A stretch of DNA of 64,000 bases from Phreatobacter sp. Lineage in GTDB: Bacteria; Pseudomonadota; Alphaproteobacteria; Rhizobiales; Phreatobacteraceae. The first letter of the stretch is position 1. The number at the start of each line of letters is the position of its first letter. Below are positions 18,830-27,095 of this stretch, one piece after another. The translations under genes were made by a program, and so were the position numbers. The notes beneath the pieces are model-generated. The model saw only the letters and a list, made by a program, of their open reading frames with translations. It was not told the origin of the DNA and ran no database searches. The stretch is from the NCBI RefSeq assembly GCF_016793595.1, contig NZ_JAEULY010000004.1:372001-436000 (forward strand). The letters run 5' to 3'.

Positions 18830-20218
18830 TCAGAGCAACGTGCCGCGCAGCACGACCAGCGCCACGCTGAAATAGATCACGAGGCCCGTCACATCGACCA
18901 GCGTGGCGACAAAGGGCGCCGAGGCGGTCGCGGGATCGAAGCCGACGCGCTGGAGGATGAAGGGCAGCATGGATCCGCACATCGAGCCGAATGTGACGAT
19001 GGCGACGAGGGCGAGCCCGACCGTCAGGCCAATGAGCAGCCAATGGGCACCGTGGTCGTAGAGCCCGAAATACTGCCAGGCCGCGATGCGACCGAAGGCG
19101 ATGACCCCGAGGATCGAGCCGAGGATCAGGCCCGACGGCAATTCGCGGCGCGCGACACGCCACCAGTCGGCGATGCGCACCTGCTGGAGGGCGAGTTCGC
19201 GGATCAGCAGCGAGGCGGCCTGCGAACCGGAATTGCCACCCGAACTCATGATCAGCGGGATGAACAGCGACAGGACGATGGCCTTTTCCAGCTCGCCCTG
19301 GAAACCCTGCATGGCGGAAGCGGTGATCATCTCGCCGACCAGCAGGATGGACAGCCAGCCGGCGCGCTTGCGGATCATGTGCCAGAAGCCGGCTTCCAGG
19401 TAGGGCTCCTCGACGGCGGCCATGCCGCCCATGCGCTGGACCTGTTCGGTGTCGCGCTCGACCATGGCGTCGATCACGTCATCGACCGTGACGATGCCGA
19501 TAAGGTGGTTGCGCGCATCAACCACCGGCACGGCAAGCAGGTCGTGTCGCGCGATCAGGCGGATCGCTTCCTCGCGCGGGGCCTGCGCGGAAATGGAGAT
19601 GAGCCTGCGGGCGGGCACGGCGGTCAGCACGTTCGCGTGCGGGTCGCCGGAGATGAGACGGCGCAGCGGCACGGCGTGGACGAGCGTCTGCTTCACCGGG
19701 TCGGTGACGAAGACCGCGTAGACGGTCTCGCGGGTACGCTCGACGATGCGGATGTGGTGGAGCACCTGCGCGATCGTCCAGCTGGACGGCACCGAGACGA
19801 ACTCCGTGGTCATGATCGAGCCGGCCGTGTTCTCCGGGTAAGCCAGCAGCCGATCCAGCGTCGCGCGGTTCTCCCGGTCCAGCCGGCCGAGTAGGTCGAC
19901 GCGAACCTCCTCCTCCATCTCCTTGAGGACGTCGGCGGCACGGTCCGCCGACATGCCCGCGAGCAGCGGCGCCGCCTGCTCGCGCGGCAGCAGCGCCAGC
20001 ATGTCGCCGCCATGGTCGAGCGAGGGCTGGTCGAGCACTTCGACCGCGCGCTCCGCCGGCAGCAGGGCGAGAACGGCGGAGCCTTCCTCCGGTTCCAGCC
20101 TGTCGAGCGCGTCGGCAATGTCGGGAGCGGGCTCCTCGGCCAGGCGGCGCGCCATGGCAGCGGCGTCGAACGTCGCGTCCTGCGCGCGCGAGAGAGTGGC
20201 TTCGGTATTGTCGTTCAT
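18830..20218 (-). CDS. mgtE: Magnesium transporter MgtE
   Basis: 462-residue Mg2+ channel with the classic three-part layout: an N-terminal helical superhelix (about 15-130, repeated LxxLxP-like motifs), a CBS pair (about 135-260, with TAGSIMTTEFVSV and GIVTVDDVIDAM) that senses cytoplasmic Mg2+, and a C-terminal five-helix pore (about 285-462) containing the SSGGNSGSQAA selectivity segment. GGAGACGAG is an adequate ribosome binding site. The upstream region shows no M-box riboswitch that I can recognise. mgtC follows. Confidence 0.94.
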   Translation of the reverse strand: MNDNTEATLSRAQDATFDAAAMARRLAEEPAPDIADALDRLEPEEGSAVLALLPAERAVEVLDQPSLDHGGDMLALLPREQAAPLLAGMSADRAADVLKEMEEEVRVDLLGRLDRENRATLDRLLAYPENTAGSIMTTEFVSVPSSWTIAQVLHHIRIVERTRETVYAVFVTDPVKQTLVHAVPLRRLISGDPHANVLTAVPARRLISISAQAPREEAIRLIARHDLLAVPVVDARNHLIGIVTVDDVIDAMVERDTEQVQRMGGMAAVEEPYLEAGFWHMIRKRAGWLSILLVGEMITASAMQGFQGELEKAIVLSLFIPLIMSSGGNSGSQAASLLIRELALQQVRIADWWRVARRELPSGLILGSILGVIAFGRIAAWQYFGLYDHGAHWLLIGLTVGLALVAIVTFGSMCGSMLPFILQRVGFDPATASAPFVATLVDVTGLVIYFSVALVVLRGTLL

Positions 20219-20741
20219 GGCTCGTCTCCGGGTCGACGCCTGCCGTCGGCAGCGGACCCGGCGAGCCGATCACATGCGATCAGCCCGGCGGGCAGCGTCC
20301 GACGGCGAACACGATCGACTGTGACTGTCGCTGGGCATGGATGATGGATTCCGGTGAGGCGCCGGCACGGAACGGACATGGCCCGTGGCACGTGACGACA
20401 CGAACTGCCCATGCACCCGCGCGGCGGCCGGGTCAAGCGCAAATGCGCGCCGCCGGGGAGCGTCGGAAGGAGCGGGGCAACGGGAAGCGATCGCTGCCGG
20501 GATCGCCCCTGCCCGCCATCGGTCCGCTCAGGATCTGCGCCGCCATCATCGAGAATGCGATGCCGTCGCCGGTATCACCGCGCACCGCGCGGCAGCCCGC
20601 AGGACCTGGCACGGAACCGATAGGCGGGGTGCCCGTGGCGGAGGCGCCGAAACCGCGCCGGGCGCGTTCAGCGGCCAGATCGATGCCGGGCAAGAGCCTG
20701 GCGAATTGCCGGCGGCTCCGGGCGTGTTCCCTGCCGCCGGC
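20219..20741. other. 523-nt intergenic stretch between mgtE and the LssY_C gene
   Basis: No gene I can support. The mgtE promoter must lie in the first 100-150 nt. Short G+C palindromes occur here, for example CTGCCG-A-CGGCAG on the minus strand close to mgtE. Open frames on both strands have Arg/Pro/Ala-rich composition and no good ribosome binding site. A minus-strand frame at 20433-20693 is the only one fully inside the gap and I do not credit it. Confidence 0.4.
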
Positions 20742-21566
20742 TCAACCCACCAGTGCGCCGGCAATGGCGCGCAGGCCAGTCCAGAGCGCGTGGCGCAGCC
20801 GCCGCCACCAGGGCTCGGGCGCCGTGACCGGATCTGGCGGCATGGTGGCGCCGGGAGACGGCGGAGATTCCAGCACGCCGACGAGCACTTCGCCATCCGT
20901 GAAGTAGCGGTCGCCGCCGCCATTCCGCCCGACCAGCGTCGGTCCCGAACCCGGTAGCCGGTAGCTGCCGGTGAGGAAGCGCGCATCGGCCAGCGCCGCG
21001 ATCAGCGCCTCACGCTCCGCGTCGAGATCCGGCCCGATATGGTGGGTGATCTGGCCGGTATAACGGCTGATCCCGACGCCGCGGTCGAAGCTGGCGGCGC
21101 CGAGGAACAGCGGCTGGCCCTCGCTGCCGCGCTCCAGCGCGCGCCAGAAGCGGACATGGTGGCGCCGGTCGGCCGAACCGCCCACCTGCTTCTCGAAGGC
21201 GAGATCCTGCGGCCGCCCCTCGAACAGCAGCGTCGAGACCGGCGCATCGGGATAGGGACGGTCGAGGATCACCGACAATCCGATGCCGACCGCCGACCGC
21301 CAGGTGATCGGGTCGGCCGGCCGCCATCCCGACGCGAGCATGGCGCGAACGAGCAGATCCTGCCGCCCGACGAGCCCGACATTGATGGGATCGCCGGGGA
21401 TTCCGGACGTCGTGGTGGTGATCATCGGCCGGCCGTTGAGCCCCGGCTGGCGCTCGTAGCTCGCCCATATGTCGGGAACGAGCAGATAGGCGAGGCCGAG
21501 ATAGAAGGCGGCCAGAACGGCCACGAGCCTTGCCCAGCGCTTCAACCGTCCCGATCCCGCCGCCAT
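20742..21566 (-). CDS. LssY C-terminal domain-containing membrane-anchored protein
   Basis: 274-residue protein with one N-terminal membrane helix (about residues 12-31) and a large soluble domain resembling LssY_C: GIPGDPINVGLVGRQDLLVRAMLASGWRPAD, then RPQDLAFEKQ and RHHVRFW. In other proteins this domain is fused to PAP2 phosphatases; here it stands alone. Its biochemical role is unknown. The start at 21566 is fixed by GGAGG 6 nt upstream. It is divergent from the DUF2272 gene, with 105 nt between them. Confidence 0.72.
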   Translation of the reverse strand: MAAGSGRLKRWARLVAVLAAFYLGLAYLLVPDIWASYERQPGLNGRPMITTTTSGIPGDPINVGLVGRQDLLVRAMLASGWRPADPITWRSAVGIGLSVILDRPYPDAPVSTLLFEGRPQDLAFEKQVGGSADRRHHVRFWRALERGSEGQPLFLGAASFDRGVGISRYTGQITHHIGPDLDAEREALIAALADARFLTGSYRLPGSGPTLVGRNGGGDRYFTDGEVLVGVLESPPSPGATMPPDPVTAPEPWWRRLRHALWTGLRAIAGALVG

Positions 21567-21671
21567 CCGGATCCTCCAGAGCGCAGCAAACCAGCCGCTT
21601 GCGGCAAAGGCCAGCGGGTCGGCGAAAGTCCCGGAATCGCCGCCCTCGCGGATTTCTGGTCTCATGGCGAC

Positions 21672-22727
21672 ATGAGAATCCCTGTCCCCTGCCTGCCGGT
21701 GCTGGCGATCGCCGTGGCGGCCGCCGTCTGCCAGCCTGCCGTCGCGCAATCGTTCGCCCCGGCCGAAGCCGCCGGTCTCGACCGGCTGTGCCGGGAGACG
21801 GCGCGAGGCCCTCTCGCGCCCACCGCAATCGCCATCGCCGCGACGGCGGAAGCCGAGCACCAGGGTTTCGGCGGCCATGTCCTCGACCGCGATGGGCGCA
21901 TGCTCCGCTTCGGCGCAGTCGAGGCCGATGCCTGGCGCGACGAGGCCTTGGGCCGGCGCGTGCCGTGGCGGCAGGTTATCCGGTACTGGGAAACGCTGGG
22001 CGGGCTCGGCGAGGGGCCGCTGGCGCTTCGACGCCATCCGGGCCTCGAGCGCGACGCTGGCGCCGCCGGCGGCGGCGACCTCATCCCGCTGGCGCAGGCG
22101 CTCGAACGGCTGCGATTCACCGATCTGCCGGAGCCGCAGCGCGAGGCGCTGGCGCAGGCGGCGTTTCGCGCCGCCGTCACGGACATTCCATGGTCCGCCG
22201 CTTTCGTCTCCCATGTCGTGCTGACCGCCGGCGTGCCGCGCCCCCGCTTCGCCGCGTCCATGGCCCATCTCGACTATGTCGGCGAGGCGGCCCGGCGCAG
22301 CCGCGCCGAGCTCTCGGGCGAGGCAGCCACGGCCTTCTACCGGGCCTGCGACCCCCGCCGCACGCCCATGCGACCCGGCGACCTCCTGTGCCTGCATCGC
22401 CACCAGCCGGCGGACCTGCCGGACATCGATGCCCGAACCGGTCTGTTCGGCGCGCTCACCGCGGCCATGGCGCGCGGCGAGCGGCCGGTCTGGAACCTGC
22501 ACTGCGACATCGTCGTCAGCCGCGACGAGCGCCGCCGGACGGCAAGCCTGATCGGTGGCAACGTGCTGCAATCGGTGGTCCGGCGCGACATTGCGACCGA
22601 CCGCCGCGGGGCGCTGGCGGCCGCGCGACGCGGCCCGGCCTGTTTCGAGGACCGCGCACCGGGCACGCTCTGCCGGCCGGAGGGCGCCCCGTGGTTCGTG
22701 CTGTTGCAGGCCGTGACCGCCGAATAG
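21672..22727 (+). CDS. DUF2272 domain-containing exported protein
   Basis: 351-residue protein with a signal peptide (about residues 1-25, ending AVAQS) and a DUF2272 domain from about residue 125 onward. The segment AAFRAAVTDIPWSAAFVSHVVLTAGVPRP with FAASMAHLDYV is typical. DUF2272 is related to CHAP/NlpC-like folds; the Cys and His pattern (PGDLLCLHR, NLHCDIVV) fits a hydrolase, but activity is inferred only. It is transcribed divergently from the LssY_C gene. Confidence 0.72.
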   Translation: MRIPVPCLPVLAIAVAAAVCQPAVAQSFAPAEAAGLDRLCRETARGPLAPTAIAIAATAEAEHQGFGGHVLDRDGRMLRFGAVEADAWRDEALGRRVPWRQVIRYWETLGGLGEGPLALRRHPGLERDAGAAGGGDLIPLAQALERLRFTDLPEPQREALAQAAFRAAVTDIPWSAAFVSHVVLTAGVPRPRFAASMAHLDYVGEAARRSRAELSGEAATAFYRACDPRRTPMRPGDLLCLHRHQPADLPDIDARTGLFGALTAAMARGERPVWNLHCDIVVSRDERRRTASLIGGNVLQSVVRRDIATDRRGALAAARRGPACFEDRAPGTLCRPEGAPWFVLLQAVTAE

Positions 22728-22832
22728 CGCGCGGAATTGCATGGTCGGCATGCCAGATTGCACAAAATCGGGGCGCGACCACCCCATGGGCATTCTGCTA
22801 ATGCTGCAACGCAACATCGCGAGCCCGTGACC

Positions 22833-23441
22833 ATGCCCCAGACTTCGATTCGCCATCGGCCCCACGAGGACGCGATCGCGCTGGTGCTGGGTTCGCTGTT
22901 CGTGGCGCTCGGCATCGCCTTCTACGCGAAGGCCCATCTCCTCACCGGCAGCACGGTGGGAGCCGCGCTGCTGCTGAGCTATCTGACCAAGACCGGGTTC
23001 GCGCCGCTGTTCCTGCTGGTCAACCTGCCGTTCTTCGCCCTCGCCATCGTCCGGCTGGGATGGCTGTTCACCCTCAAGACCCTCGCCGCCGTGGCTCTCG
23101 TTTCGCTGTTCTCGCGCCTGACGCCCCTCTGGATCGAGTTCGGGCATCTGAACGCGGTCTATGCGGCGGTGATCGGCGGCGGCCTGTTCGGCATCGGCCT
23201 CCTGATCCTGTTCCGGCACGGCATGAGCCTCGGCGGGGTCTCGATCCTCGCCTTCTATCTGCAGGAGCGGTACGGCTGGCGCGCGGGCTATCTACAGCTG
23301 GGCGCCGATATGGTGGTGATGGCGGTTTCCTGCCTCGTGCTCAGTGCCGAACAGGTGGCGCTATCGGTCGCCGGCGTCACGGTCCTGTGCCTGATCGTCG
23401 GGATGAACCACCGCCCCGGCCGCTATGCCGGCGCGAACTGA
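22833..23441 (+). CDS. YitT family (DUF161) membrane protein
   Basis: 202-residue integral membrane protein with five to six helices and Gly-rich segments (GSTVGAALLLSYLTKTG, GGGLFGIGLLILFRHGMSLGG) of the YitT/DUF161 type. Function unknown; YitT relatives in Firmicutes carry an additional C-terminal domain that is absent here. The ATG at 22833 follows a weak GAGCCCG. It converges on the MFS transporter after 9 nt. Confidence 0.75.
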   Translation: MPQTSIRHRPHEDAIALVLGSLFVALGIAFYAKAHLLTGSTVGAALLLSYLTKTGFAPLFLLVNLPFFALAIVRLGWLFTLKTLAAVALVSLFSRLTPLWIEFGHLNAVYAAVIGGGLFGIGLLILFRHGMSLGGVSILAFYLQERYGWRAGYLQLGADMVVMAVSCLVLSAEQVALSVAGVTVLCLIVGMNHRPGRYAGAN

Positions 23442-23450
23442 CCCGCCGGC

Positions 23451-24638
23451 TCAGTCGCGCCGCAGCAGGGCGAGCGACGCCAGCGCGCTCCAGGCGCCAA
23501 ACAGGATCAGAGCGGTCATCGGCACTGGGCTCATCCAGTAGCCCACGCCCATGCCGGCAACCTGCACCGCCACGGCGCCGAGGCCCATCTGGCTGAAGCC
23601 GACGAGGCCGGACGCCGAGCCCGCCGCCTCCGGGCGCACGCCGACCGCGCCCGCGACGGCGCCGGGAAGCTGGAGCCCGTTGGCGAAGGCGATCGCCGCC
23701 TGCGGAATGAACAGCATGGCCGGGTGGGTCATGTAGCCGAACCAGGCAATGGCGAACTGGATGCTCGCGGCGACGACCATCATCACCGTGCCCCAGCGGA
23801 TCAGCCGGTCGGAACCGACTCGCGCGGCGAAACGACCGCAGACGGCATTGCCCAGCATGTAGCCGGAAGCGTTGACCATGAACCACAGGCCATAGGTGGT
23901 CGAACTCTCGCCCATGACTGAAATGACGACATGGGGCGCGCCGCCGATCAGCGCGAAGAAGGTGATGGAGGACAGCGCGCCGACCAGGAGGTAACCGACG
24001 AAAAGGCGGTCACGGACCAGGAGGGCCGCGTCGCGCAGAAGCTGGGCAAAGCTCGGCGCGGCCGCCACTGCGCGCGTCTCGGGCAGGCGCAGGATGCCGA
24101 GCAGCGTGGTTGCCCCCGCAAGCACGAAGGTCGCGACGAAAATCCAGCGCCAGCCGAAATTCTCGTTGATCAGGCCGCCAATGGTCGGCGCCAGCATCGG
24201 CGCCAGCACCATGGCCATGGTGACCCAGCCGATCATCGAGGCGGCATTGTCGCGGTCGAAGACATCCCGGATGACCGCGCGGCTGATCACCTGACCGGCC
24301 GAGGAGCCGAAGCTCTGGAGCACGCGCGCAACGATCAGCATGGCGACGCTGGTGACGAAGGCCGCTGCGAGGCTCATCACCGCGGCCACGGCGAACGAAC
24401 CGATCAGCACCGGGCGGCGGCCGTAGCGATCCGACAGCGGCCCGAGGAAAAGCTGCGCGGCGGCCATGCCCGCGAGATAGAGCGTGATGGTGAGCTGGAT
24501 GATCCCGGGATCGACGGCGAACTCGCGCGCAAGGCCCGGCACGGCCGGCAGAGGCAGGTTGAGCGCCACCGGGCCGATCGCGGTGAAGACCACGAGCAGC
24601 GGCAGGAGGGCGCGCGGCGAAAGGCGGGGATCGGACAT
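23451..24638 (-). CDS. Bcr/CflA-type multidrug efflux MFS transporter
   Basis: 395-residue major facilitator with about 12 helices. The motif between helices 2 and 3 (GPLSDRYGRRPVL) and the helix-5 motif (APTIGGLI) mark the drug:H+ antiporter-1 Bcr/CflA group. It would expel drugs or dipeptide-like compounds. The start at 24638 (MSDPRLSPRAL) is preferred; an in-frame ATG at 24692 would add a leader. It has 102 nt to the Bug gene upstream on the same strand. Confidence 0.87.
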   Translation of the reverse strand: MSDPRLSPRALLPLLVVFTAIGPVALNLPLPAVPGLAREFAVDPGIIQLTITLYLAGMAAAQLFLGPLSDRYGRRPVLIGSFAVAAVMSLAAAFVTSVAMLIVARVLQSFGSSAGQVISRAVIRDVFDRDNAASMIGWVTMAMVLAPMLAPTIGGLINENFGWRWIFVATFVLAGATTLLGILRLPETRAVAAAPSFAQLLRDAALLVRDRLFVGYLLVGALSSITFFALIGGAPHVVISVMGESSTTYGLWFMVNASGYMLGNAVCGRFAARVGSDRLIRWGTVMMVVAASIQFAIAWFGYMTHPAMLFIPQAAIAFANGLQLPGAVAGAVGVRPEAAGSASGLVGFSQMGLGAVAVQVAGMGVGYWMSPVPMTALILFGAWSALASLALLRRD

Positions 24639-24740
24639 CGTGTCTCGCGGTGCAGGGCCGCGGATGACGCCCGCGCCGGTCGCAAAGGTCAAGCCGGCAC
24701 GTCGGATGGCGGTCCTGCGCGACTGCTATGGGGGGCGTGC

Positions 24741-25712
24741 CTATTGAACCGTTATGCCGCCCTCGCGGATGATGCGGCCCCATTTCTCGACCTCGCGGGC
24801 AAGCTGAGCGCGCGTCGCCTCCGGCCCACGCCCGCCGGCGGGATAGGGCACGGTTCCGAGTTCTTCGAAACGCGCCAGTATGACCGGATCGCGCAGTGCT
24901 GCCTCCAGTGCCGCCGAGAGCTTTTCGATTACCGCCGGCGGCGTCCCCTTCGGCGCGTAGAGCGCGTGCCAGACCGTGACATCGAAGCCTGCGAGCCCCG
25001 CTTCCTGAAGAGTCGGCACATCGGCGAGCTGGGTAACGCGATCGGCCACCGTGACCGCATGGGCGCGGATGCGGCCGCCGTGAATCTGCGGGATGGAGTT
25101 GGTCGTCTGGTCGCACATCAGGTCGATCTGCCCACCGACCAGATCGTTCATCGCCGGGCCCGCGCCCCGGTAGGGGATCATGTTGACCTTCACGCCCATC
25201 ACCTGCTGGAGCAGCATGATACAGAGATGCGAGCCGGCGCCGGCCCCTGAATAACCGGCGGAAACCTTCTCGCCGTTCTCGCGGATATGGGCGAGCAGTG
25301 CGCCGATCGTGCGTGGCGCAAGGTCGTTGCGCGACACCAGCACGTAGGGACCGGAATTGACCAGACCGATGGGCTCGAAGGCGGTCAGGGTATCGTAGGC
25401 GAGGTTGGTGTAGAGGCTCGCGCCGGTAGCCAATGCCAGATGATGGATGAGCAGCGTGTAGCCGTCGGCAGGCGCGCGGGCGGCCCTGGCCGCGGCAACC
25501 GTGCCGCCTGCGCCGGCTGCATTCTCCACCACGATCTGCTGGCCGAGCGCCGCCGACATGGACTGGCCAACGAGGCGGGCAAAGACATCGGTCGAGCCAC
25601 CGGCAGCGAAAGGCACGATGAGGGTGATGGGACGTGTTGGGTAGCTCTGCGCTGCCACGGGCCCAGCCGCGGCGAACAGCGTCGCGGCGACGGCGGCGAG
25701 AAGGCGGATCAT
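24741..25712 (-). CDS. Bug-family TTT substrate-binding protein (second copy)
   Basis: 323-residue periplasmic carboxylate receptor with a clear Sec signal peptide (about residues 1-21, AAGPVAAQS). The Bug fold signatures IVPFAAGGSTDVFARL, NAAGAGGTVAA and MIPYRGAGPAMNDLVGGQIDLMCDQ are complete. It is closely similar in length and motifs to the protein encoded at 26052-27026, so the pair looks like a tandem duplication. No TctAB-type membrane partners are visible. GGGAG lies 6 nt before the ATG, directly preceded by a strong hairpin. Proximity to the sulfolactate operon makes a sulfonate or carboxylate ligand possible. Confidence 0.87.
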   Translation of the reverse strand: MIRLLAAVAATLFAAAGPVAAQSYPTRPITLIVPFAAGGSTDVFARLVGQSMSAALGQQIVVENAAGAGGTVAAARAARAPADGYTLLIHHLALATGASLYTNLAYDTLTAFEPIGLVNSGPYVLVSRNDLAPRTIGALLAHIRENGEKVSAGYSGAGAGSHLCIMLLQQVMGVKVNMIPYRGAGPAMNDLVGGQIDLMCDQTTNSIPQIHGGRIRAHAVTVADRVTQLADVPTLQEAGLAGFDVTVWHALYAPKGTPPAVIEKLSAALEAALRDPVILARFEELGTVPYPAGGRGPEATRAQLAREVEKWGRIIREGGITVQ

Positions 25713-25724
25713 GGGCGTCTCCCG

Positions 25725-25753
25725 ATGCGGCGGCCCATTCGGGGCCGCCGCAT
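25725..25753 (-). promoter_or_regulatory. 12-bp hairpin abutting the ribosome binding site of the Bug gene at 24741-25712
   Basis: Perfect 12-bp stem (ATGCGGCGGCCC at 25725-25736, complement at 25742-25753) with a 5-nt loop. On the minus strand it ends directly before the GGGAG ribosome binding site. There is no U-tract, so it looks like an mRNA 5' structure rather than a classic terminator. Confidence 0.5.
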
Positions 25754-25805
25754 GGTGCGTCAGGCCGACGTGCCTGTCACCTCGGTCGGTGATCAGCCAT
25801 GGCGA

Positions 25806-25916
25806 TCAGCATCGTCCCAGCGCCACCGCCCAACTCTCCCAGGTGACCGGCGTAGCGCCACAGCCGTGGGACCTCGGAACGAACCAAGGTCTGCCGGTCA
25901 GGTCCATGACACGCAT
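25806..25916 (-). pseudogene. Possible truncated small membrane protein gene
   Basis: A 36-codon frame starting at ATG 25916 with a perfect GGAGGA just upstream. It contains GRPWFVPRSHGCGATPVTW followed by ESWAVALG, which resembles the opening of small alphaproteobacterial membrane proteins of the WF-x-(P/A)KR-x-GYG-x-TW-x-GW type. The family normally continues into transmembrane helices, but here the frame stops after ALGRC; a +1 shift would continue as TMLIAMADHRPR and then stop. I read it as a decayed or truncated remnant; the family assignment is from memory of the motif. Confidence 0.35.
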
Positions 25917-26015
25917 TCCTCCGGTTTGCCGCGGCCCGTGCCGACCTTCGCCGAGCAGTAGCGCGCCAACGTCGGAACTGTGTCTGGCGACGCCGCCCGG
26001 GGTTCCAGGCAACGC

Positions 26016-26036
26016 GGCGGGGCATGGCGCCCCGCC
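26016..26036 (-). terminator. Hairpin after the Bug gene at 26052-27026
   Basis: 8-bp perfect G+C stem (GGCGGGGC / GCCCCGCC) with a 5-nt loop, starting 16 nt beyond the minus-strand stop codon. No U-tract follows, so termination is only likely. Confidence 0.4.
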
Positions 26037-26051
26037 AGCGGAACCCGCTGT

Positions 26052-27026
26052 TCAGTTCGATGGCGCCACGCCCGCCTCGGTGATGACGCGGCGCCACTTC
26101 TCGACCTCGCGCTCAAGCTGGGCGCGCGCCTCGGCCGGGCCGCGGCGGCCGGCAGGGTAGGCCGTGGTGCCGAGATCGGCGAACCGGGCCAGCACCGTCG
26201 GGTCCTTCAGCGCGACTTCCAGCGCTGCGTTGAGCCGCTGGATGATCGCGTCCGGCGTGCCGCGCGGAGCGTAGAGCGCGTGCCAGACGGTGACCTCGAA
26301 ATTGGCGAGGCCCGCCTCGTGCAGCGTCGGCAGGGTCGGCAGCTGGGCGACCCGTTCGGTGGCCGTCACCGCATAGGGGCGGATGCGGTTGCCCTGGATC
26401 TGCGGGATCGAATTGGTGGTCTGGTCGCAGAGCGCGTCGAGCTGGCCGGAGACGAGGTCGTTCATCGCCGGGCCCGTGCCGCGATAAGGGATCTCGTTGA
26501 ACTTCGTGCCCAGCGCCGATTGCAGCATCATGTTGCAAAGGTGCGAGCCGGAGCCGACGCCGGCCGTGCCGAACGAGATGTTGCGGCCGGCTTTCTTCAC
26601 GTGATCGAGGAATTCCGCGATGGTCTTCGCCTCGATGCCGAGCTTCGAGACGATGACGAAGGGGCCCTGGTTGACGAGGCCGATCGGCGCGAAGTCCTTG
26701 ATCGTGTCATAGGTGAGGTTGCGGTACAGCGTCGCCCCGGCCGCCAGCGCCAGATGGTGGATGAGCAGCGTGTAGCCGTCGGGCGCGGCCCGCGCCGCGC
26801 GTCCGGCGCCCGTGGTTCCGCCGGCGCCGCCGACATTCTCGATCATTACCGTCTGGCCGAGAGTCTGCGACATGGACTGGGCGAGCAGGCGGCCGAGCAC
26901 GTCGGACGGCCCACCGGCCGCATAGGGCACGATCAGCGTGACCGGACGGTCGGGATAGGTCTGCGCAGCGGCCGGGGCCGCCACGAGCGCCGACAGGGTG
27001 GCGGCGAGAAGCGTGCGTCGAAGCAT
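26052..27026 (-). CDS. Bug-family TTT substrate-binding protein (third copy)
   Basis: 324-residue periplasmic receptor with a Sec signal peptide (about residues 1-22, ending AAAQT), and Bug signatures IVPYAAGGPSDVLGRL, ENVGGAGGTTGAG and IPYRGTGPAMNDLVSGQLDALCDQ. It is the paralogue of the receptor at 24741-25712. GGAGG stands 6 nt before the ATG. It lies just downstream of the gntR gene on the same strand (69-nt gap) and may share its promoter, which would place it under the same control as the divergent sulfolactate operon. Sulfolactate uptake by a TTT system is known in Chromohalobacter, but the membrane subunits are not present here. Confidence 0.88.
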   Translation of the reverse strand: MLRRTLLAATLSALVAAPAAAQTYPDRPVTLIVPYAAGGPSDVLGRLLAQSMSQTLGQTVMIENVGGAGGTTGAGRAARAAPDGYTLLIHHLALAAGATLYRNLTYDTIKDFAPIGLVNQGPFVIVSKLGIEAKTIAEFLDHVKKAGRNISFGTAGVGSGSHLCNMMLQSALGTKFNEIPYRGTGPAMNDLVSGQLDALCDQTTNSIPQIQGNRIRPYAVTATERVAQLPTLPTLHEAGLANFEVTVWHALYAPRGTPDAIIQRLNAALEVALKDPTVLARFADLGTTAYPAGRRGPAEARAQLEREVEKWRRVITEAGVAPSN

Positions 27027-27095
27027 GAATTTCCTCCACAGGTCATGACGGTGATTGTCTTTGTTGAACGTCCGTCCCGTCGAGCGGCGTTCATG

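Noticed and set aside
20219..20340. Magnesium (M-box) riboswitch before mgtE
   Set aside because: Small palindromes are present but the conserved M-box core could not be identified.
20433..20693. Minus-strand 86-codon frame in the mgtE-LssY_C gap
   Set aside because: No ribosome binding site, low-complexity composition and no recognisable motif; treated as chance in G+C-rich DNA.
20341..20907. Long plus-strand open frame after mgtE
   Set aside because: It is Pro/Arg/Ser-rich, lacks a ribosome binding site and overlaps the end of the well-supported LssY_C gene on the other strand.
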